Shown here piece by piece: positions 1 to 9,330 of a stretch of DNA of 64,000 nucleotides (position 1 is its first letter; each line of letters opens with the position of its first letter). Location of the stretch: contig JAYOMI010000008.1 in NCBI GenBank assembly GCA_038120765.1, forward strand, positions 3,554 through 67,553. The letters are read 5' to 3'. Position numbers and translations under genes: made by a program. This DNA is from CAXBCP01 sp038120765 (GTDB lineage: Bacteria; Pseudomonadota; Alphaproteobacteria; MPNO01; UBA830). The notes under the pieces were generated by a model that did not search any database, had not been told where the DNA came from, and saw only the letters and a list, made by a program, of their open reading frames with translations.

Positions 1-843
1 ATATTGTCGTCGGAAACCTGCGCGCTCGACATCATCGGGGCGGAATACGTCCGCGACATCGAACCCGGCGAAATGGTGCTCATCGACGAGGACGGCGTGC
101 AGTCGATGCATCCGTTCCAGAAAAAGCCGCACCGGTTCTGCATATTCGAATACATCTATTTCGCCCGCCCCGACAGCACGATCGAGGGCAAGAACGTCTA
201 CGATGCGCGGAAAAAAATCGGCCGCGAGCTTGCCATCGAAACGAGCGTTCCCGCGGATCTCGTTATCCCGGTACCGGATTCCGGCGTGCCGGCCGCCATC
301 GGATATTCGGAGGAATCCGGCATTGCGTTCGTACTCGGCATCATCGTGATTCACTACGTGGGCCGGACGTTCATCTAACCGACCGACCGGATCCGGCATC
401 TCGGCGTAAAGCTGAAACACAATGCGAACCGCCAGGTGATCGAAGGCCGCCGTATCATCCTGGTCGATGACAGCATCGTCCGCGGCACGACATCGGTCAA
501 AATTGTCGAGATGATGCGGGCGGCCGGCGCGACCGAGGTCCACATGCGGATCGCGAGCCCGCCCACCACCTATTCATGCTTCTACGGCGTCGATACGCCC
601 GACCGCGAACAGTTGCTCGCCGCCCAGCATAACCTCGAAGAGATGGCGAAAATCATCGGCGTCGACAGCCTCGCCTTTCTGACGATGGACGGGCTGTACA
701 GGGCCATGGGGCTGGACGGGCGGAATGCCGAGAACCCGCAATACTGCGATGCCTGTTTCTCGGGCGAGTATCCGATCCACCTGACAGACCAGTCGACCGA
801 CAAGACCAGCCCGCAACTGTCTTTCCTGACCCAGCTCGCATGA
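1..843 (+). CDS. purF: Amidophosphoribosyltransferase, 3' part, with in-frame stop
   Basis: PurF catalyses the first step of de novo purine synthesis, transferring glutamine-derived ammonia to PRPP. Only about the last 280 residues are present; the N-terminal glutaminase half lies upstream of the window. The phosphoribosyltransferase domain shows VIPVPDSGVPAAIGY and the PRPP loop ILVDDSIVRGTTS (about 455-495). An in-frame TAA at 376-378 stands where the family has Gln in GRTFIQPT. Residues just before it also differ from the family: FELGIIRNHY reads FVLGIIVIHY here. Both halves are in the same frame, so this is a substitution and not an indel. In an essential gene a sequence error is the simplest explanation. 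The stop codon overlaps the next start as ATGA. Confidence 0.9.
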
Positions 844-1606
844 CGGAACGCCTCAAGGACCGGATCGCCCTGATCACCGGCGCATCGCGCGGTATCGGCG
901 CCGCCGTTGCCGAGCGCTTCGCCGCCGAAGGCGCCCATCTGGTCCTCGTCGCGCGGACCCGGGGCGGGCTGGANNNNNNNNNNTCCGGCTCACGAGAGGT
1001 AGCGGCGACACCATCGACGACAACCGACTCGACGACCGCATCCGCAAGGCGCATGGCGACGACCGCGCCGCCACGCTGCTGGAACTGGACCTGACCGAAC
1101 TGGACAATGTCGACCGTATCGGGCCGACCCTCGCCGAGCGCTTCGAGCGGCTAGATATCGTCGTCGGCAATGCGGGGCTGCTCGGCGATATGTCGCCGAT
1201 GAACCACATCGACGCGAAGGTCTGGAGCAATGTGCTCGACGTGAACCTGAACGCAAACTGGCGGCTGATCAGAACGACCGATCCATTGCTGCGCCAGTCG
1301 GATGCCGGGCGCGCGATTTTCGTCACCTCCGGCGCCGCCCACGGAAAACGGCCCTATTGGGGCGCCTATGCCGTTTCCAAGGCGGCGCTGGAGATGATGG
1401 TCACCTGCTGGGCGGCCGAAACCGAACAGACGAATATGAAGATCAATCTTCTGGACCCCGGCGCGACCCGCACCTCCATGCGGGCGGAGGCCTATCCCGG
1501 CGAAGACCCGGCGACGCTCAAGACCCCGGAAGACATCACCGGGTATTTCGTCGATCTCGCGGCGCCGGAATGTGCCCGCCACGGCGAAATCGTCCGGGCC
1601 TATTAG
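840..1606 (+). CDS. SDR family NAD(P)-dependent oxidoreductase (crossed by an N gap)
   Basis: This is a short-chain dehydrogenase/reductase with a Rossmann fold. The N-terminal nucleotide motif TGASRGIG is present, the NAG motif appears as GNAGLLG, the catalytic Ser lies in VTSGAAHG, and the Tyr/Lys pair is YAVSK. The 10-N gap at 974-983 falls after about residue 45. The reading frame differs on its two sides, so the true gap length is not 10. The residues immediately right of the gap are unlike the family and may be a poor contig end. The gene overlaps purF by 4 bp (ATGA), so it is probably co-transcribed and translationally coupled. The substrate cannot be inferred from sequence. Confidence 0.85.
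974..983. other. Assembly gap (10 N)
   Basis: A run of ten N inside the SDR gene. The frame changes across it, so the length is a placeholder. Confidence 0.99.
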
Positions 1607-2832
1607 ACGCCGGAACCCTTCCGGGCCCGTCGCACTGCGTGATCTGTGTCGAGAAGCGCTGCATCGCGGCGGTCCCATGGCAACGTAAAAGCAACCCGTG
1701 TCCCCTTGCCAACCTCGCTGTCGATATCGAACATACCGCCCTGGGCAACCGTGAGCGCGCTCGCGAGGGGCAGGCCGAGGCCCGTTCCGCCGTATCTCCG
1801 GTCCAGCCCACTATCGACCTGTCCGAACGGTTCCAGTGCACGGGGGATATCCTCGGCGGCGATACCGATGCCGTTGTCCGAAACGACAATTCGCACACAG
1901 TCCGGCAATGCCTCAGCCGCGACGCCGACAACCCCGCCGGGATTGGTGAATTTCACCGCATTCGAGACCAGGTTGAGCAATATCTGGCGGACCATCCTGC
2001 GGTCCGCCCGGACCGGCTCCAAACCGGGGTCGATCTCCGCGTTCAGCGCAACACCCGCCTGCGCGACCGCCACGCTGAAATACCGCACGCTGGTATCTAC
2101 AAGCTCCCTAACATCGAGGCTCTCGAATTCGGGTTCGAACTTGCCGGCCTCGATCTTCGAGATGTCGAGAATTTCATCGATCATCTGCAGCAGATGGTGG
2201 CCACTCGAATTGATATCGCTCGCATACTGGTCATAGCGTTCATTGCCAAGACCGCCGAATACGCTTTGCTGCATGAGGTCGGAAAAGCCGATGATTGCAT
2301 TCAGCGGGGTGCGCAACTCGTGACTCATGTTTGCCAGAAAGCGCGATTTGGCCCGGCTGGCCGCCTCCGCCTGGAGGCGCGCGTCCTCCAGCTCCTCGGC
2401 GCGCGCAGAGGCCCGGTCGACAGCCATCGTCAGTACGTCAAGCGCCGTCCCGAGGCCGGCGTAGCGTCCTTCCGCGGTGACGATGAAGCCCGACAGGAGC
2501 GCCGGCGTTCCCTGATTGATGAACTGCAGGCTCAACGGTTCGAACGGTATGGCGATATCGACAATGAAAGGGTCCGGATCCATCACCTCGATGACCGGCT
2601 TGCGCTCGTACAGCGCCCATCCGAAACGATCCGCAAACCGCGCCTGCAACTGCTGGCGGTTTACCAGCCCGACCGCGATGCCGGCGCGGTCGACGACGGC
2701 GATCGCCTGCAACGCGTCGTCCTCCTGGAATCTCTGATGAACCTCGCCGCATTTATCCGACGGCGAAACCGGCGCCACGCGGCGAACCAGCCGCCCGATA
2801 CCCTCGAACGATCTCCCCAAACTGCCATCCAC
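1603..2832 (-). CDS. Sensor histidine kinase with N-terminal CBS-like sensor region
   Basis: A cytoplasmic histidine kinase of 409 residues with no membrane segment. Residues 1-130 resemble the CBS-like input region seen in bacterial signalling proteins (VVDRAGIAVGLVNR, then a second repeat with VTAEGRYAGLG). A short helix leads to HisKA with the phospho-acceptor His in NMSHELRTPLNAI. The HATPase domain has an N box (NLVSNAVKF), G1 (DNGIGI) and G2 (GGTGLGL). It starts with GTG behind GGGGAA and overlaps the SDR gene tail-to-tail by 4 bp. No response regulator is adjacent, so it is an orphan kinase. The ligand is unknown. Confidence 0.85.
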   Translation of the reverse strand: MDGSLGRSFEGIGRLVRRVAPVSPSDKCGEVHQRFQEDDALQAIAVVDRAGIAVGLVNRQQLQARFADRFGWALYERKPVIEVMDPDPFIVDIAIPFEPLSLQFINQGTPALLSGFIVTAEGRYAGLGTALDVLTMAVDRASARAEELEDARLQAEAASRAKSRFLANMSHELRTPLNAIIGFSDLMQQSVFGGLGNERYDQYASDINSSGHHLLQMIDEILDISKIEAGKFEPEFESLDVRELVDTSVRYFSVAVAQAGVALNAEIDPGLEPVRADRRMVRQILLNLVSNAVKFTNPGGVVGVAAEALPDCVRIVVSDNGIGIAAEDIPRALEPFGQVDSGLDRRYGGTGLGLPLASALTVAQGGMFDIDSEVGKGTRVAFTLPWDRRDAALLDTDHAVRRARKGSGV

Positions 2833-3014
2833 AGGACGTTCCCCGAAAAAATGATCTTGCCCGAAAGTACCGGCGCAGCGTTAATATTTTTTTATTTATC
2901 AATCTGTTACATGAATTTTTTATGTCATTTTTATGACAGCGCAGATGCGGAGGCGGCAATGAAACGGAAGGTGCGGTTCTTGTGCGACGGCGGCAAGCCC
3001 CATAGATTACGCGC

Positions 3015-3801
3015 ATGAAAATCCGCAATCTGGCAATCACAGCGATCAGCGCATCTTTCCTTGTTCTCGGGGCCGGATGTTCCTCCGACGGGGCGGGAAA
3101 TCCGGGCATCTCGACGCCGTGGCTTGGCACCCTGCAGGGTTTTGAACGGGTCGGCCGCGAGGACGAATTCGGCGTTTTCCGGCGTATTGCCCCCGGCAAG
3201 ATGGCGCGGTTCGAACGGGGCATGCTCGTAGCCCCCGAGATCACCGTTTCCGCCAGATCCGATCTCGACGCCATGCATCCGGAGACTTACGAAAAGGTCA
3301 AATCGCTTTTCGATGCCGCCCTCCGTCAGGAACTGGCGAAGCAGTTTCCGATAACGGAGCCCCGCGCAGGTTTATCCGGATCGGCACGCCGGGAAAATCG
3401 AACTCATCGCGAATACCGATCGTGAGATNNNNNNNNNNTTTCCGATAACGGAGCCCGGCGCAGGGCGTAGCGGCGCGACACACGAAATAAATATCGTTCT
3501 GAACAGGGTGACCGTGACGCGGGCGACAAACAACACCCTGGCCGTGCGGTTGGAAGATCTTCGCTTTTCATTCCCGGACGCCACGATCGAAGGCGATTTT
3601 CGCGAACTCACATCGAACGTGCGCGCGGCTGCCATTGTCCTGCCGGTATCGGCCGGGACCGTCGGCTGGAACGCGTTGCGCGATCAGTTGACAGTATTCG
3701 CGCGCCAGACCGCGGAGCAGGCCGCTGTGGCGTATAACGCCATCAATCAAGAGGCCGCCAAGCCCGCCGATCCGGCGCCCAAGGACTCCGCGCAAAAATA
3801 G
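3015..3801 (+). CDS. DUF3313-like outer-membrane lipoprotein (crossed by an N gap)
   Basis: The N-terminus is a lipoprotein signal: MKIRN, a hydrophobic stretch, then the lipobox LGAGC. The remainder resembles DUF3313 lipoproteins, with a conserved region before HEINIVLNRVTVTRAT and a C-terminal AVRLEDLRFSFPDA segment. The gap at 3429-3438 is preceded by about 66 bp that do not belong here. The 18 bp at 3345-3362 recur exactly at 3439-3456, and joining at that repeat restores one frame of about 230 residues. The family assignment is from pattern recognition and only moderately sure; the function is unknown. Confidence 0.65.
3363..3428. repeat. Misplaced copy of the der 3' end at a contig edge
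   Basis: From about 3362 to 3428 the sequence matches 3858-3923, the 3' end of der, with only two mismatches. It then ends at the N gap. Read on the minus strand it encodes the Der tail EFDFPGVPIRINLRG. It sits inside an unrelated lipoprotein gene, so it is best read as a chimeric contig end. Confidence 0.85.
3429..3438. other. Assembly gap (10 N)
   Basis: Ten N inside the lipoprotein gene, flanked by an 18-bp exact duplication (3345-3362 and 3439-3456). The contigs therefore really overlap here. Confidence 0.99.
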
Positions 3802-3813
3802 ACGGGCAGGTTT

Positions 3814-5211
3814 TCAGGCGCCGTCGCCATCCGGCGCATAGGGGTTTTTCTGCCCGCGCAGGTTTATCCGGATCGGCACGCCGGGAAAATCGAACTCCTC
3901 GCGAATACCGTTCGTGAGATAGCGGATATACGATTCCGGCATCCCCTTCGGCTGGCTCGTGAAGACGACAAATGTCGGCGGGCGTGATTTGGACTGCGTC
4001 ATGTAGCGTATCCGGAGGCGCCGTCCGTGAAAAATCGGCGGCGGATGCCGTTCCACCGCATAGCCGAGCCAGCGGTTAAGCGGCCCGGTCGGCACCCGGC
4101 GGTTCCACACCTCGTACACAGAAAGCACTTCGGGCAGCAGTTTGTGAATGCCGCGCGATGTCAGCGCGGACAACGTCACCACCGGCACGCCACGGATTTG
4201 CGGCAGGGAAATTTCCATCCGGTCGAACATCTGCTTCAGCGCGGCCGGGCCGTCTTCGACGAGATCCCATTTGTTTACCGCAATGACGATCGCCCGGCCC
4301 TCATCGATAATGTGGCGCGCGATGACAAGGTCCTGTTTCTCCGGCATCATCGTCGCATCGACGACGAGCACCACGACATGGGCGAAACGGATCGCTTCGA
4401 GCGTATCGCCGACGGACAGCTTCTCTACTTTTTTCTCGATCCGCGACCTGCGCCGCATCCCGGCGGTGTCGATCAGCTTGATCGGCGTTCCATGCCAGGT
4501 CCATTCGATCGAAATGGCGTCGCGCGTGATTCCCGCTTCGGGACCGGTGATGACACGCTCGTCACCGAGCAGCTTGTTCACCAGTGTCGACTTGCCGACA
4601 TTGGGGCGGCCGACGATCGCGAGCTGAAGCGGCCCGTGATAGACCTCGTCCTCGCCATCGTCAATTTCATCTTCGAACGATTCCCCGGCATCGCGATCCT
4701 GCTCGCCCCAGTCGAAATCCTTCAGCGCCTCGGCGATCGCATCTTCGAGGTCCGGCATGCCAATGCCGTGCTCGGAGGCGATGGCGACCGGCTCGCCAAG
4801 ACCAAGCTCATAGGCTTCAAGCCGCCCGGCATCGGCAGACCTCGCCTCGCATTTGTTTGCGACGAGAATGACGGGCGAACGGGATTTTCGCATCATGTCG
4901 GCAAAATGCCGGTCGAGCGGCGTGATCCCGGCGCGCGCGTCGAACACGAGCAATGCCGCATCGGCATCCCTGATCGCACGCTGCGTCTGCAGCTGCATTT
5001 CGGATTCGACCTGCGAGTCCGGCGCCTCTTCCAGCCCGGCCGTATCGACCACGGTAAAGCGCAGTTTTCCGAGCATCGCATCGCCCTCACGGCGGTCGCG
5101 CGTGACGCCGGGCGTCGGATCGACCAGCGCCGAACGCCGCCCGATCAGGCGGTTAAATAGCGTCGATTTCCCCACATTCGGGCGGCCGACGATCGCAATG
5201 ACGGGTTTCAT
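3814..5211 (-). CDS. der: Ribosome assembly GTPase Der (EngA)
   Basis: Der is an essential double-GTPase that acts in 50S subunit maturation. Two complete G domains are visible. Each begins with GRPNVGKST, at about residues 8-16 and 206-214. They are followed by DTAGLEE or DTAGMRR switch motifs and by NKCE and NKWD specificity motifs. The C-terminal KH-like domain ends in GVPIRINLRGQKNP. The length of 465 residues is normal, and an acidic linker joins the two G domains. It is the last gene of a minus-strand operon after bamB, with a 13-bp spacer, a common arrangement in proteobacteria. Confidence 0.97.
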   Translation of the reverse strand: MKPVIAIVGRPNVGKSTLFNRLIGRRSALVDPTPGVTRDRREGDAMLGKLRFTVVDTAGLEEAPDSQVESEMQLQTQRAIRDADAALLVFDARAGITPLDRHFADMMRKSRSPVILVANKCEARSADAGRLEAYELGLGEPVAIASEHGIGMPDLEDAIAEALKDFDWGEQDRDAGESFEDEIDDGEDEVYHGPLQLAIVGRPNVGKSTLVNKLLGDERVITGPEAGITRDAISIEWTWHGTPIKLIDTAGMRRRSRIEKKVEKLSVGDTLEAIRFAHVVVLVVDATMMPEKQDLVIARHIIDEGRAIVIAVNKWDLVEDGPAALKQMFDRMEISLPQIRGVPVVTLSALTSRGIHKLLPEVLSVYEVWNRRVPTGPLNRWLGYAVERHPPPIFHGRRLRIRYMTQSKSRPPTFVVFTSQPKGMPESYIRYLTNGIREEFDFPGVPIRINLRGQKNPYAPDGDGA

Positions 5212-5224
5212 GATTTCCTGCCTG

Positions 5225-6556
5225 TCAACGAAACGCGATCAGGTCGGCTTCGTCGGTGAGAACAAAAAGCGTCTCGCCGGCGACAGCCGGCGCAATCAGT
5301 ACGGGACCGCCAATATCAATCAGTCCGAGTATCTTTCCCGAATAGGGCGACAGAGACCAGATTTCATCCTCGTTGTTACCGACGAGCAGCCTGTCGCCCG
5401 CGAGTACGGGCCCGGCCCAGATTATCGGCCCGGTCAGATCCTCCGGATCCTCATATTGCGGCAACTGCGCAACCCAGCGGACACGTCCGCCGCGGCGGGT
5501 CAGACAGATCACCTCTGCATCCCGGGACACGATATAGATAAAATCGCCGGCAACCCACGCCCCGTTTATGCCGCCGACAGCGACTTCCCACAGGCGGGTT
5601 CCGGTCCGGAGGTCGACCGCCACGGTCCGGTTGCTGTTTCCGACGATGTAGACAATACCCCGATCGATCACCGGCTTGCCGCGTATATGGGCGATAGCGC
5701 TGACCGCATCGGAGCGGCGGATCAGGGTCAGGGATTCGGTCCATACCTGACGTCCGTTCTCGACCCGCAGCGCAACCACCTCTCCGGACGAATAGGGAAC
5801 CACCACGACGCCGCCATCGACGGCGGGCGATGCCCCGCCCACCAGGCCCGCAACTTCGCGCAGCCCGGAATGCGTCCACAACTCGCGTCCGTCGTCCGCG
5901 CTGAGGGCATAGAGTTCATTTGCGACGGTGACCACGAAGACACGCCCCCCCCAGACGGTCGGCGCGGCACGCATGGGTCCTGACAGACGTTTCCGCCAGA
6001 TTTCCCGCCCGGTCTTCGCATCGAGCGCGACGACATCGGCGAAACCGGTCGTTGCAAAAAGCCTTCCGGCATTCACCGCGAGGCCACCACCGAGAATGCC
6101 CTCGTCGTCGTCGCTTTTCAATAATTCAACGCGCCAGAGACGGTCGCCGTTTTTCTGGTCGAAAGCACTGACCTCGGCATTGATATCGACGGTATAGACC
6201 TTGCCGCCGGCAATGACCGGCTGCGCGAGCAATTGCGCTTCATCGCTCGATCCATCGCCGATATCGGCACTCCACTGCCGGGTCAGCGGTCCGGAAGCAG
6301 CGAGATGATGCATCGCATGATTGGGATAGCCCCCCGCCTGGGGCCATTCCTCATTGACGTCGGGGCGCGGCAGAACGACTTTCAGGTCCCGGACCTGCGC
6401 GTCGGCCGAAATCGCGCCGCCACCGCGCAGCACCTCGATACGTTCACCGGGAAGCGGTTCGTTGACGGTGCCGCCGAGCCAGCCCTCGCATCCCGACAGC
6501 ACAAGCATCGCCGTCACGACGGCGGCAATTCGAATGTTCGGGAATGCGGCACTCAC
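5225..6556 (-). CDS. bamB: Outer membrane protein assembly factor BamB
   Basis: BamB is the beta-propeller lipoprotein of the BAM complex, which inserts beta-barrel proteins into the outer membrane. The N-terminus carries a lipoprotein signal with lipobox LSGC. The rest consists of repeated propeller blades of the PQQ-binding-like type, with recurring motifs such as VYTVDINAEVSAFDQKNGDRLW, seen as VALDAKTGREIWRK and LYALSADDGRELW. The length of 443 residues is typical for alphaproteobacteria. It lies 14 bp after the TPR protein gene and 13 bp before der, an arrangement also seen around E. coli yfgM-bamB-der. Confidence 0.93.
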   Translation of the reverse strand: MSAAFPNIRIAAVVTAMLVLSGCEGWLGGTVNEPLPGERIEVLRGGGAISADAQVRDLKVVLPRPDVNEEWPQAGGYPNHAMHHLAASGPLTRQWSADIGDGSSDEAQLLAQPVIAGGKVYTVDINAEVSAFDQKNGDRLWRVELLKSDDDEGILGGGLAVNAGRLFATTGFADVVALDAKTGREIWRKRLSGPMRAAPTVWGGRVFVVTVANELYALSADDGRELWTHSGLREVAGLVGGASPAVDGGVVVVPYSSGEVVALRVENGRQVWTESLTLIRRSDAVSAIAHIRGKPVIDRGIVYIVGNSNRTVAVDLRTGTRLWEVAVGGINGAWVAGDFIYIVSRDAEVICLTRRGGRVRWVAQLPQYEDPEDLTGPIIWAGPVLAGDRLLVGNNEDEIWSLSPYSGKILGLIDIGGPVLIAPAVAGETLFVLTDEADLIAFR

Positions 6557-6570
6557 AGTTCGGCCTCCGA

Positions 6571-7224
6571 TCAGGATTCACCGAGAATATTGAGCATCTG
6601 GGATGCACGTGTACGGATGCCCGGCGGGGACGCCGGATCATCGACGATTGCCCGGTAATTCGCGCGCGCCTTTTCCATATCGCCCGCCCGCTGGGCGGTC
6701 AGTGCGAGAATTTCCAGGGCGATATGGCGGTAGGCTTCGCCGGCGCCCGTCATCGGCTGGATCTTCGCCTCAATCGCCGCCGCATTGATCGACGGCACCC
6801 GCAGCGCCTGGAAAGCGCCGAGGATCACCGCGAGGTCACGCATGGAATCGGGGGCCGAGCTGTCTGCGGCGATTTCGTCGTAAAGCGTGATCGCGCCCGC
6901 GGCATCGCCGCCCTTGGCAACAATCGATGCCTGATAGAACCGCGCAAGAATCCCGTATCCGGACGCCGCATCCGCACCGAGCGCAGAAAATGCGGCGGAT
7001 GCCTCGGCGGCCTTGCCGTCCTGCATCAGCTCGGCAGCGGCGGCGAACCGTTGGCCCTCCGCATAGCGCTGATCCGTCCGATGGCTCTCCCAGGCTTTCC
7101 AGCCCGCGACGGCGGCGACAATCACGACGGCACCGGCAATCACGTATTTGCCATAGGCCCGCCACAGCTTTTCGTAGCGTTCCTGCTTCAGTTCTTCATC
7201 GACTTCGCGAAAGATATCGCCCAC
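6571..7224 (-). CDS. YfgM-like tetratricopeptide membrane protein
   Basis: A protein of about 217 residues: a cytoplasmic N-terminus (DIFREVDEELKQERYEKLWRAYG), one transmembrane helix (YVIAGAVVIVAAVAGWKAW), then a periplasmic TPR-like region. This matches the YfgM/TPR_21 family, an ancillary SecYEG factor that cooperates with periplasmic chaperones. The open frame extends upstream to 7296, but the GTG at 7224 is preferred: GGAG lies 8-9 bases before it, and the family N-terminus begins there. It heads the operon leading to bamB and der. Confidence 0.85.
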   Translation of the reverse strand: MGDIFREVDEELKQERYEKLWRAYGKYVIAGAVVIVAAVAGWKAWESHRTDQRYAEGQRFAAAAELMQDGKAAEASAAFSALGADAASGYGILARFYQASIVAKGGDAAGAITLYDEIAADSSAPDSMRDLAVILGAFQALRVPSINAAAIEAKIQPMTGAGEAYRHIALEILALTAQRAGDMEKARANYRAIVDDPASPPGIRTRASQMLNILGES

Positions 7225-7454
7225 GCGGCAACTCCGTACTTTTCCGGAAAATGGCCGGTAAGATACCGGGACGACGGAACGGTAGCAAACAACCATTTTC
7301 GCTTTTGAATTAATAATTTAGGGGCGTGTCTGCCGGAACCGGGATAACACGCCCGTCAGAACCCGGCGATTGGACAATGCGACTGGACGAAACGCCCGAA
7401 ATGGGGATAATCGTTGTCACGGTATCGTAAAGAACAGGGGTTCAACCCGCGCCG

Positions 7455-7802
7455 ATGGTCACTGTCGTCAGCCTTTCGGACTACAAGAACGCCAACCGGC
7501 GATTCCAGCCGGACATCTGCTTCAGCAAGCGGGAACTCGAACAGCTTCTGACGGTCTACAGCCGCCGCGTCATGAGCGGCGAGTGGAAGGATTATGCGAT
7601 CCGCCACGACCCGACCATGGCGGCCTTCCTGATATACCGGAATAACAGCCGCCAACCCGCCTTTACCGTCGTCAAACATCAGTCCAGCGCCGGCAAGACG
7701 GAATTTGTGGTGTTTCACGGACGCGAAAGGCTGAAACGCAGCGAGTCGCTCAAGGAAGCCGCGAAAGTGCTGAACCGCAAGCTCAAGCTCGTGAAAAAAT
7801 AG
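7455..7802 (+). CDS. DUF2794 domain protein
   Basis: A 115-residue protein matching the DUF2794 family, which is common in Alphaproteobacteria and has no known function. Family hallmarks are the central ELEQLLTVYSRRVMSGEWKDYAI segment (here beginning ICFSKRELEQLL), an aromatic strand near AFLIYR, and a basic tail (LNRKLKLVKK). There is no signal peptide or membrane segment. It is transcribed divergently from the TPR-bamB-der operon and lies 36 bp upstream of the aldolase gene. Confidence 0.8.
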   Translation: MVTVVSLSDYKNANRRFQPDICFSKRELEQLLTVYSRRVMSGEWKDYAIRHDPTMAAFLIYRNNSRQPAFTVVKHQSSAGKTEFVVFHGRERLKRSESLKEAAKVLNRKLKLVKK

Positions 7803-7838
7803 ATTCGCAAAAGCGGAATTGCAAAAGGGAGTTACACG

Positions 7839-8603
7839 ATGTCCGGTCAGATCATCCGCATGCCCGATATCAGGGAGGTCGACCCCGCTGACGAGGTTGC
7901 AACCCTCCGCCAGCAGCTTCTGTTCGCCTTTCACATGGTCGATATGCTCGGCCAGCCGAGCGGCATGGGCAGCCATCTGACGGCGCGGCTGCCCGGCGCC
8001 GAGACTTTCTTTTTCCACGTCCACAATTTCGGATTCGGCGAGGTCACGCCGGACCTGATCCACGAGGCGGATTTTGAGCTGAACGTTCTTTCCGGCGAAA
8101 ACGTCGACATCAATCCGACGCTGCATATCCATACCCGGATTTACGCAGCCCGGCCCGACGTGACCTGCATCCTGCACACCCACGCCAAACATGTGACAGC
8201 TCTGAGCGCGCTGGGCGAGAACATCGAAGTGATTACACAGGGCGGCGCGCGGCTGCATAACGAATGCGTTCTGTTCGATGAAGACGACGGCGTGGCGCTG
8301 GGCAAAGGCCCCGGCGAGGCAATGGCGCGGGCTCTGGGACAGAAATCCTGCATGGTGCTGAAGAACCACGGGTTGCTGACGGCGGCGTCGTCCATACCGG
8401 CGGCAGTCATCCTGGCAGATACCATGGAAAAAGAAGCCGAAATGTTGCTGATTGCGAAAGCCGCGGGCACGCTTTCACCACCGTCCGCCGAGGGCAGCGA
8501 GCGGACAAAGCAGTTTCTGTTCAATGACAAAACCTTCGACCGCGGATGGACCTACCTGCTGCGGCGGCTCGCCCGGATTCGCCCAGACATCATGAACATG
8601 TAA
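7839..8603 (+). CDS. Class II aldolase/adducin family protein
   Basis: A 254-residue protein with the zinc-dependent class II aldolase fold, as in fuculose- and ribulose-phosphate aldolases. The metal-binding HTHAKH motif (CILHTHAKHV) and the distal His in VLKNHGLLTAA are present. So is the N-terminal SGMGSHLTARLPG segment that normally shapes the phosphate pocket. A clear AAGGGAG ribosome binding site precedes the ATG. In this subfamily the substrate is often not a sugar phosphate and cannot be named here. A second member of the family lies at 49821-50611. Confidence 0.85.
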   Translation: MSGQIIRMPDIREVDPADEVATLRQQLLFAFHMVDMLGQPSGMGSHLTARLPGAETFFFHVHNFGFGEVTPDLIHEADFELNVLSGENVDINPTLHIHTRIYAARPDVTCILHTHAKHVTALSALGENIEVITQGGARLHNECVLFDEDDGVALGKGPGEAMARALGQKSCMVLKNHGLLTAASSIPAAVILADTMEKEAEMLLIAKAAGTLSPPSAEGSERTKQFLFNDKTFDRGWTYLLRRLARIRPDIMNM

Positions 8604-8610
8604 CGGGATA

Positions 8611-9330
8611 TTACTGGAATATCTTCTGATGCCCGCCGCGGAAATGCTTGAAAAACGGAATCTTCCGGCTTTCTGACTGTCGTGGCGGCTCCAGGATCAG
8701 GCTCTCCGCATAGGCGAGGACATTGCGGGTCACCAGGGCAAGTTCGAAATCCTGCGTCTCTTTGATCGGAATCCAGTCCAGATTTTCCAGTTCGCCGGAG
8801 CCCTGCAGGTCGCCGACCACGCCCTGTGCCTCGACCATGAAAAAACGCGCATCGAAGCGTATCGGGCGGAATACCGGCGTTATCGCACGGGCGATATATT
8901 CAAGGCGGTCAAGCGCCGGCGCATAGCCCTCGCCGAAAAAGGTTTCCCACCCTCTCGGCGGCGGGCGATGCGGCAAGGGATCGTTCGCCCCGATGATCAG
9001 GCCGGTTTCCTCGAACGTCTCGCGGATCGCGGCAATGCCGATCGATCGCGCGCGGCCGTTGCGTGTCGTTCTGGACAACTGTGCCGCCACCGCCGGTTCG
9101 AGTTCGCTGCCGGCGCGAACCCGCGCATCCGCAGGGTCGACGCGACCGCCGGGGAAAACATAGCGATGGGGCAGAAACCTGTGCGCGCGGTGACGTTCGC
9201 CCATGAGGACTTCTATCCGACGCCGGTTCCGGCGCCAGATAATGATCGTTGCGGCATCCCAGGGACGCACGGCTTTCTCGCCCGCCGCACGCTCCGGCTG
9301 CGGCGGCGGCGCGGATTTGCGTTTGCTCAC
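8611..9330 (-). CDS. NUDIX hydrolase
   Basis: A 239-residue NUDIX-fold pyrophosphohydrolase. The core signature helix is visible as AAIRETFEETGLIIG, supplying the REXXEE metal-binding residues. The central region HRYVFPGGRVDPAD resembles NUDT19/CoA-type members. A poorly conserved, Lys/Pro-rich N-terminus precedes the domain. It overlaps fni by 4 bp, so the two are probably translated together, but NUDIX specificity cannot be read from sequence. It is convergent with the aldolase gene. Confidence 0.85.
   Translation of the reverse strand: MSKRKSAPPPQPERAAGEKAVRPWDAATIIIWRRNRRRIEVLMGERHRAHRFLPHRYVFPGGRVDPADARVRAGSELEPAVAAQLSRTTRNGRARSIGIAAIRETFEETGLIIGANDPLPHRPPPRGWETFFGEGYAPALDRLEYIARAITPVFRPIRFDARFFMVEAQGVVGDLQGSGELENLDWIPIKETQDFELALVTRNVLAYAESLILEPPRQSESRKIPFFKHFRGGHQKIFQ

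Noticed and set aside
984..1011. The match of TCCGGCTCACGA right of the first gap with 11479-11490 as another contig chimera
   Set aside because: Only about 12 bases match, which is too short to separate from chance, unlike the 66-bp der copy.
1357..3018. 553-codon plus-strand frame antisense to the CBS histidine kinase
   Set aside because: The minus strand carries a complete histidine kinase with all motifs; the plus frame is a shadow.
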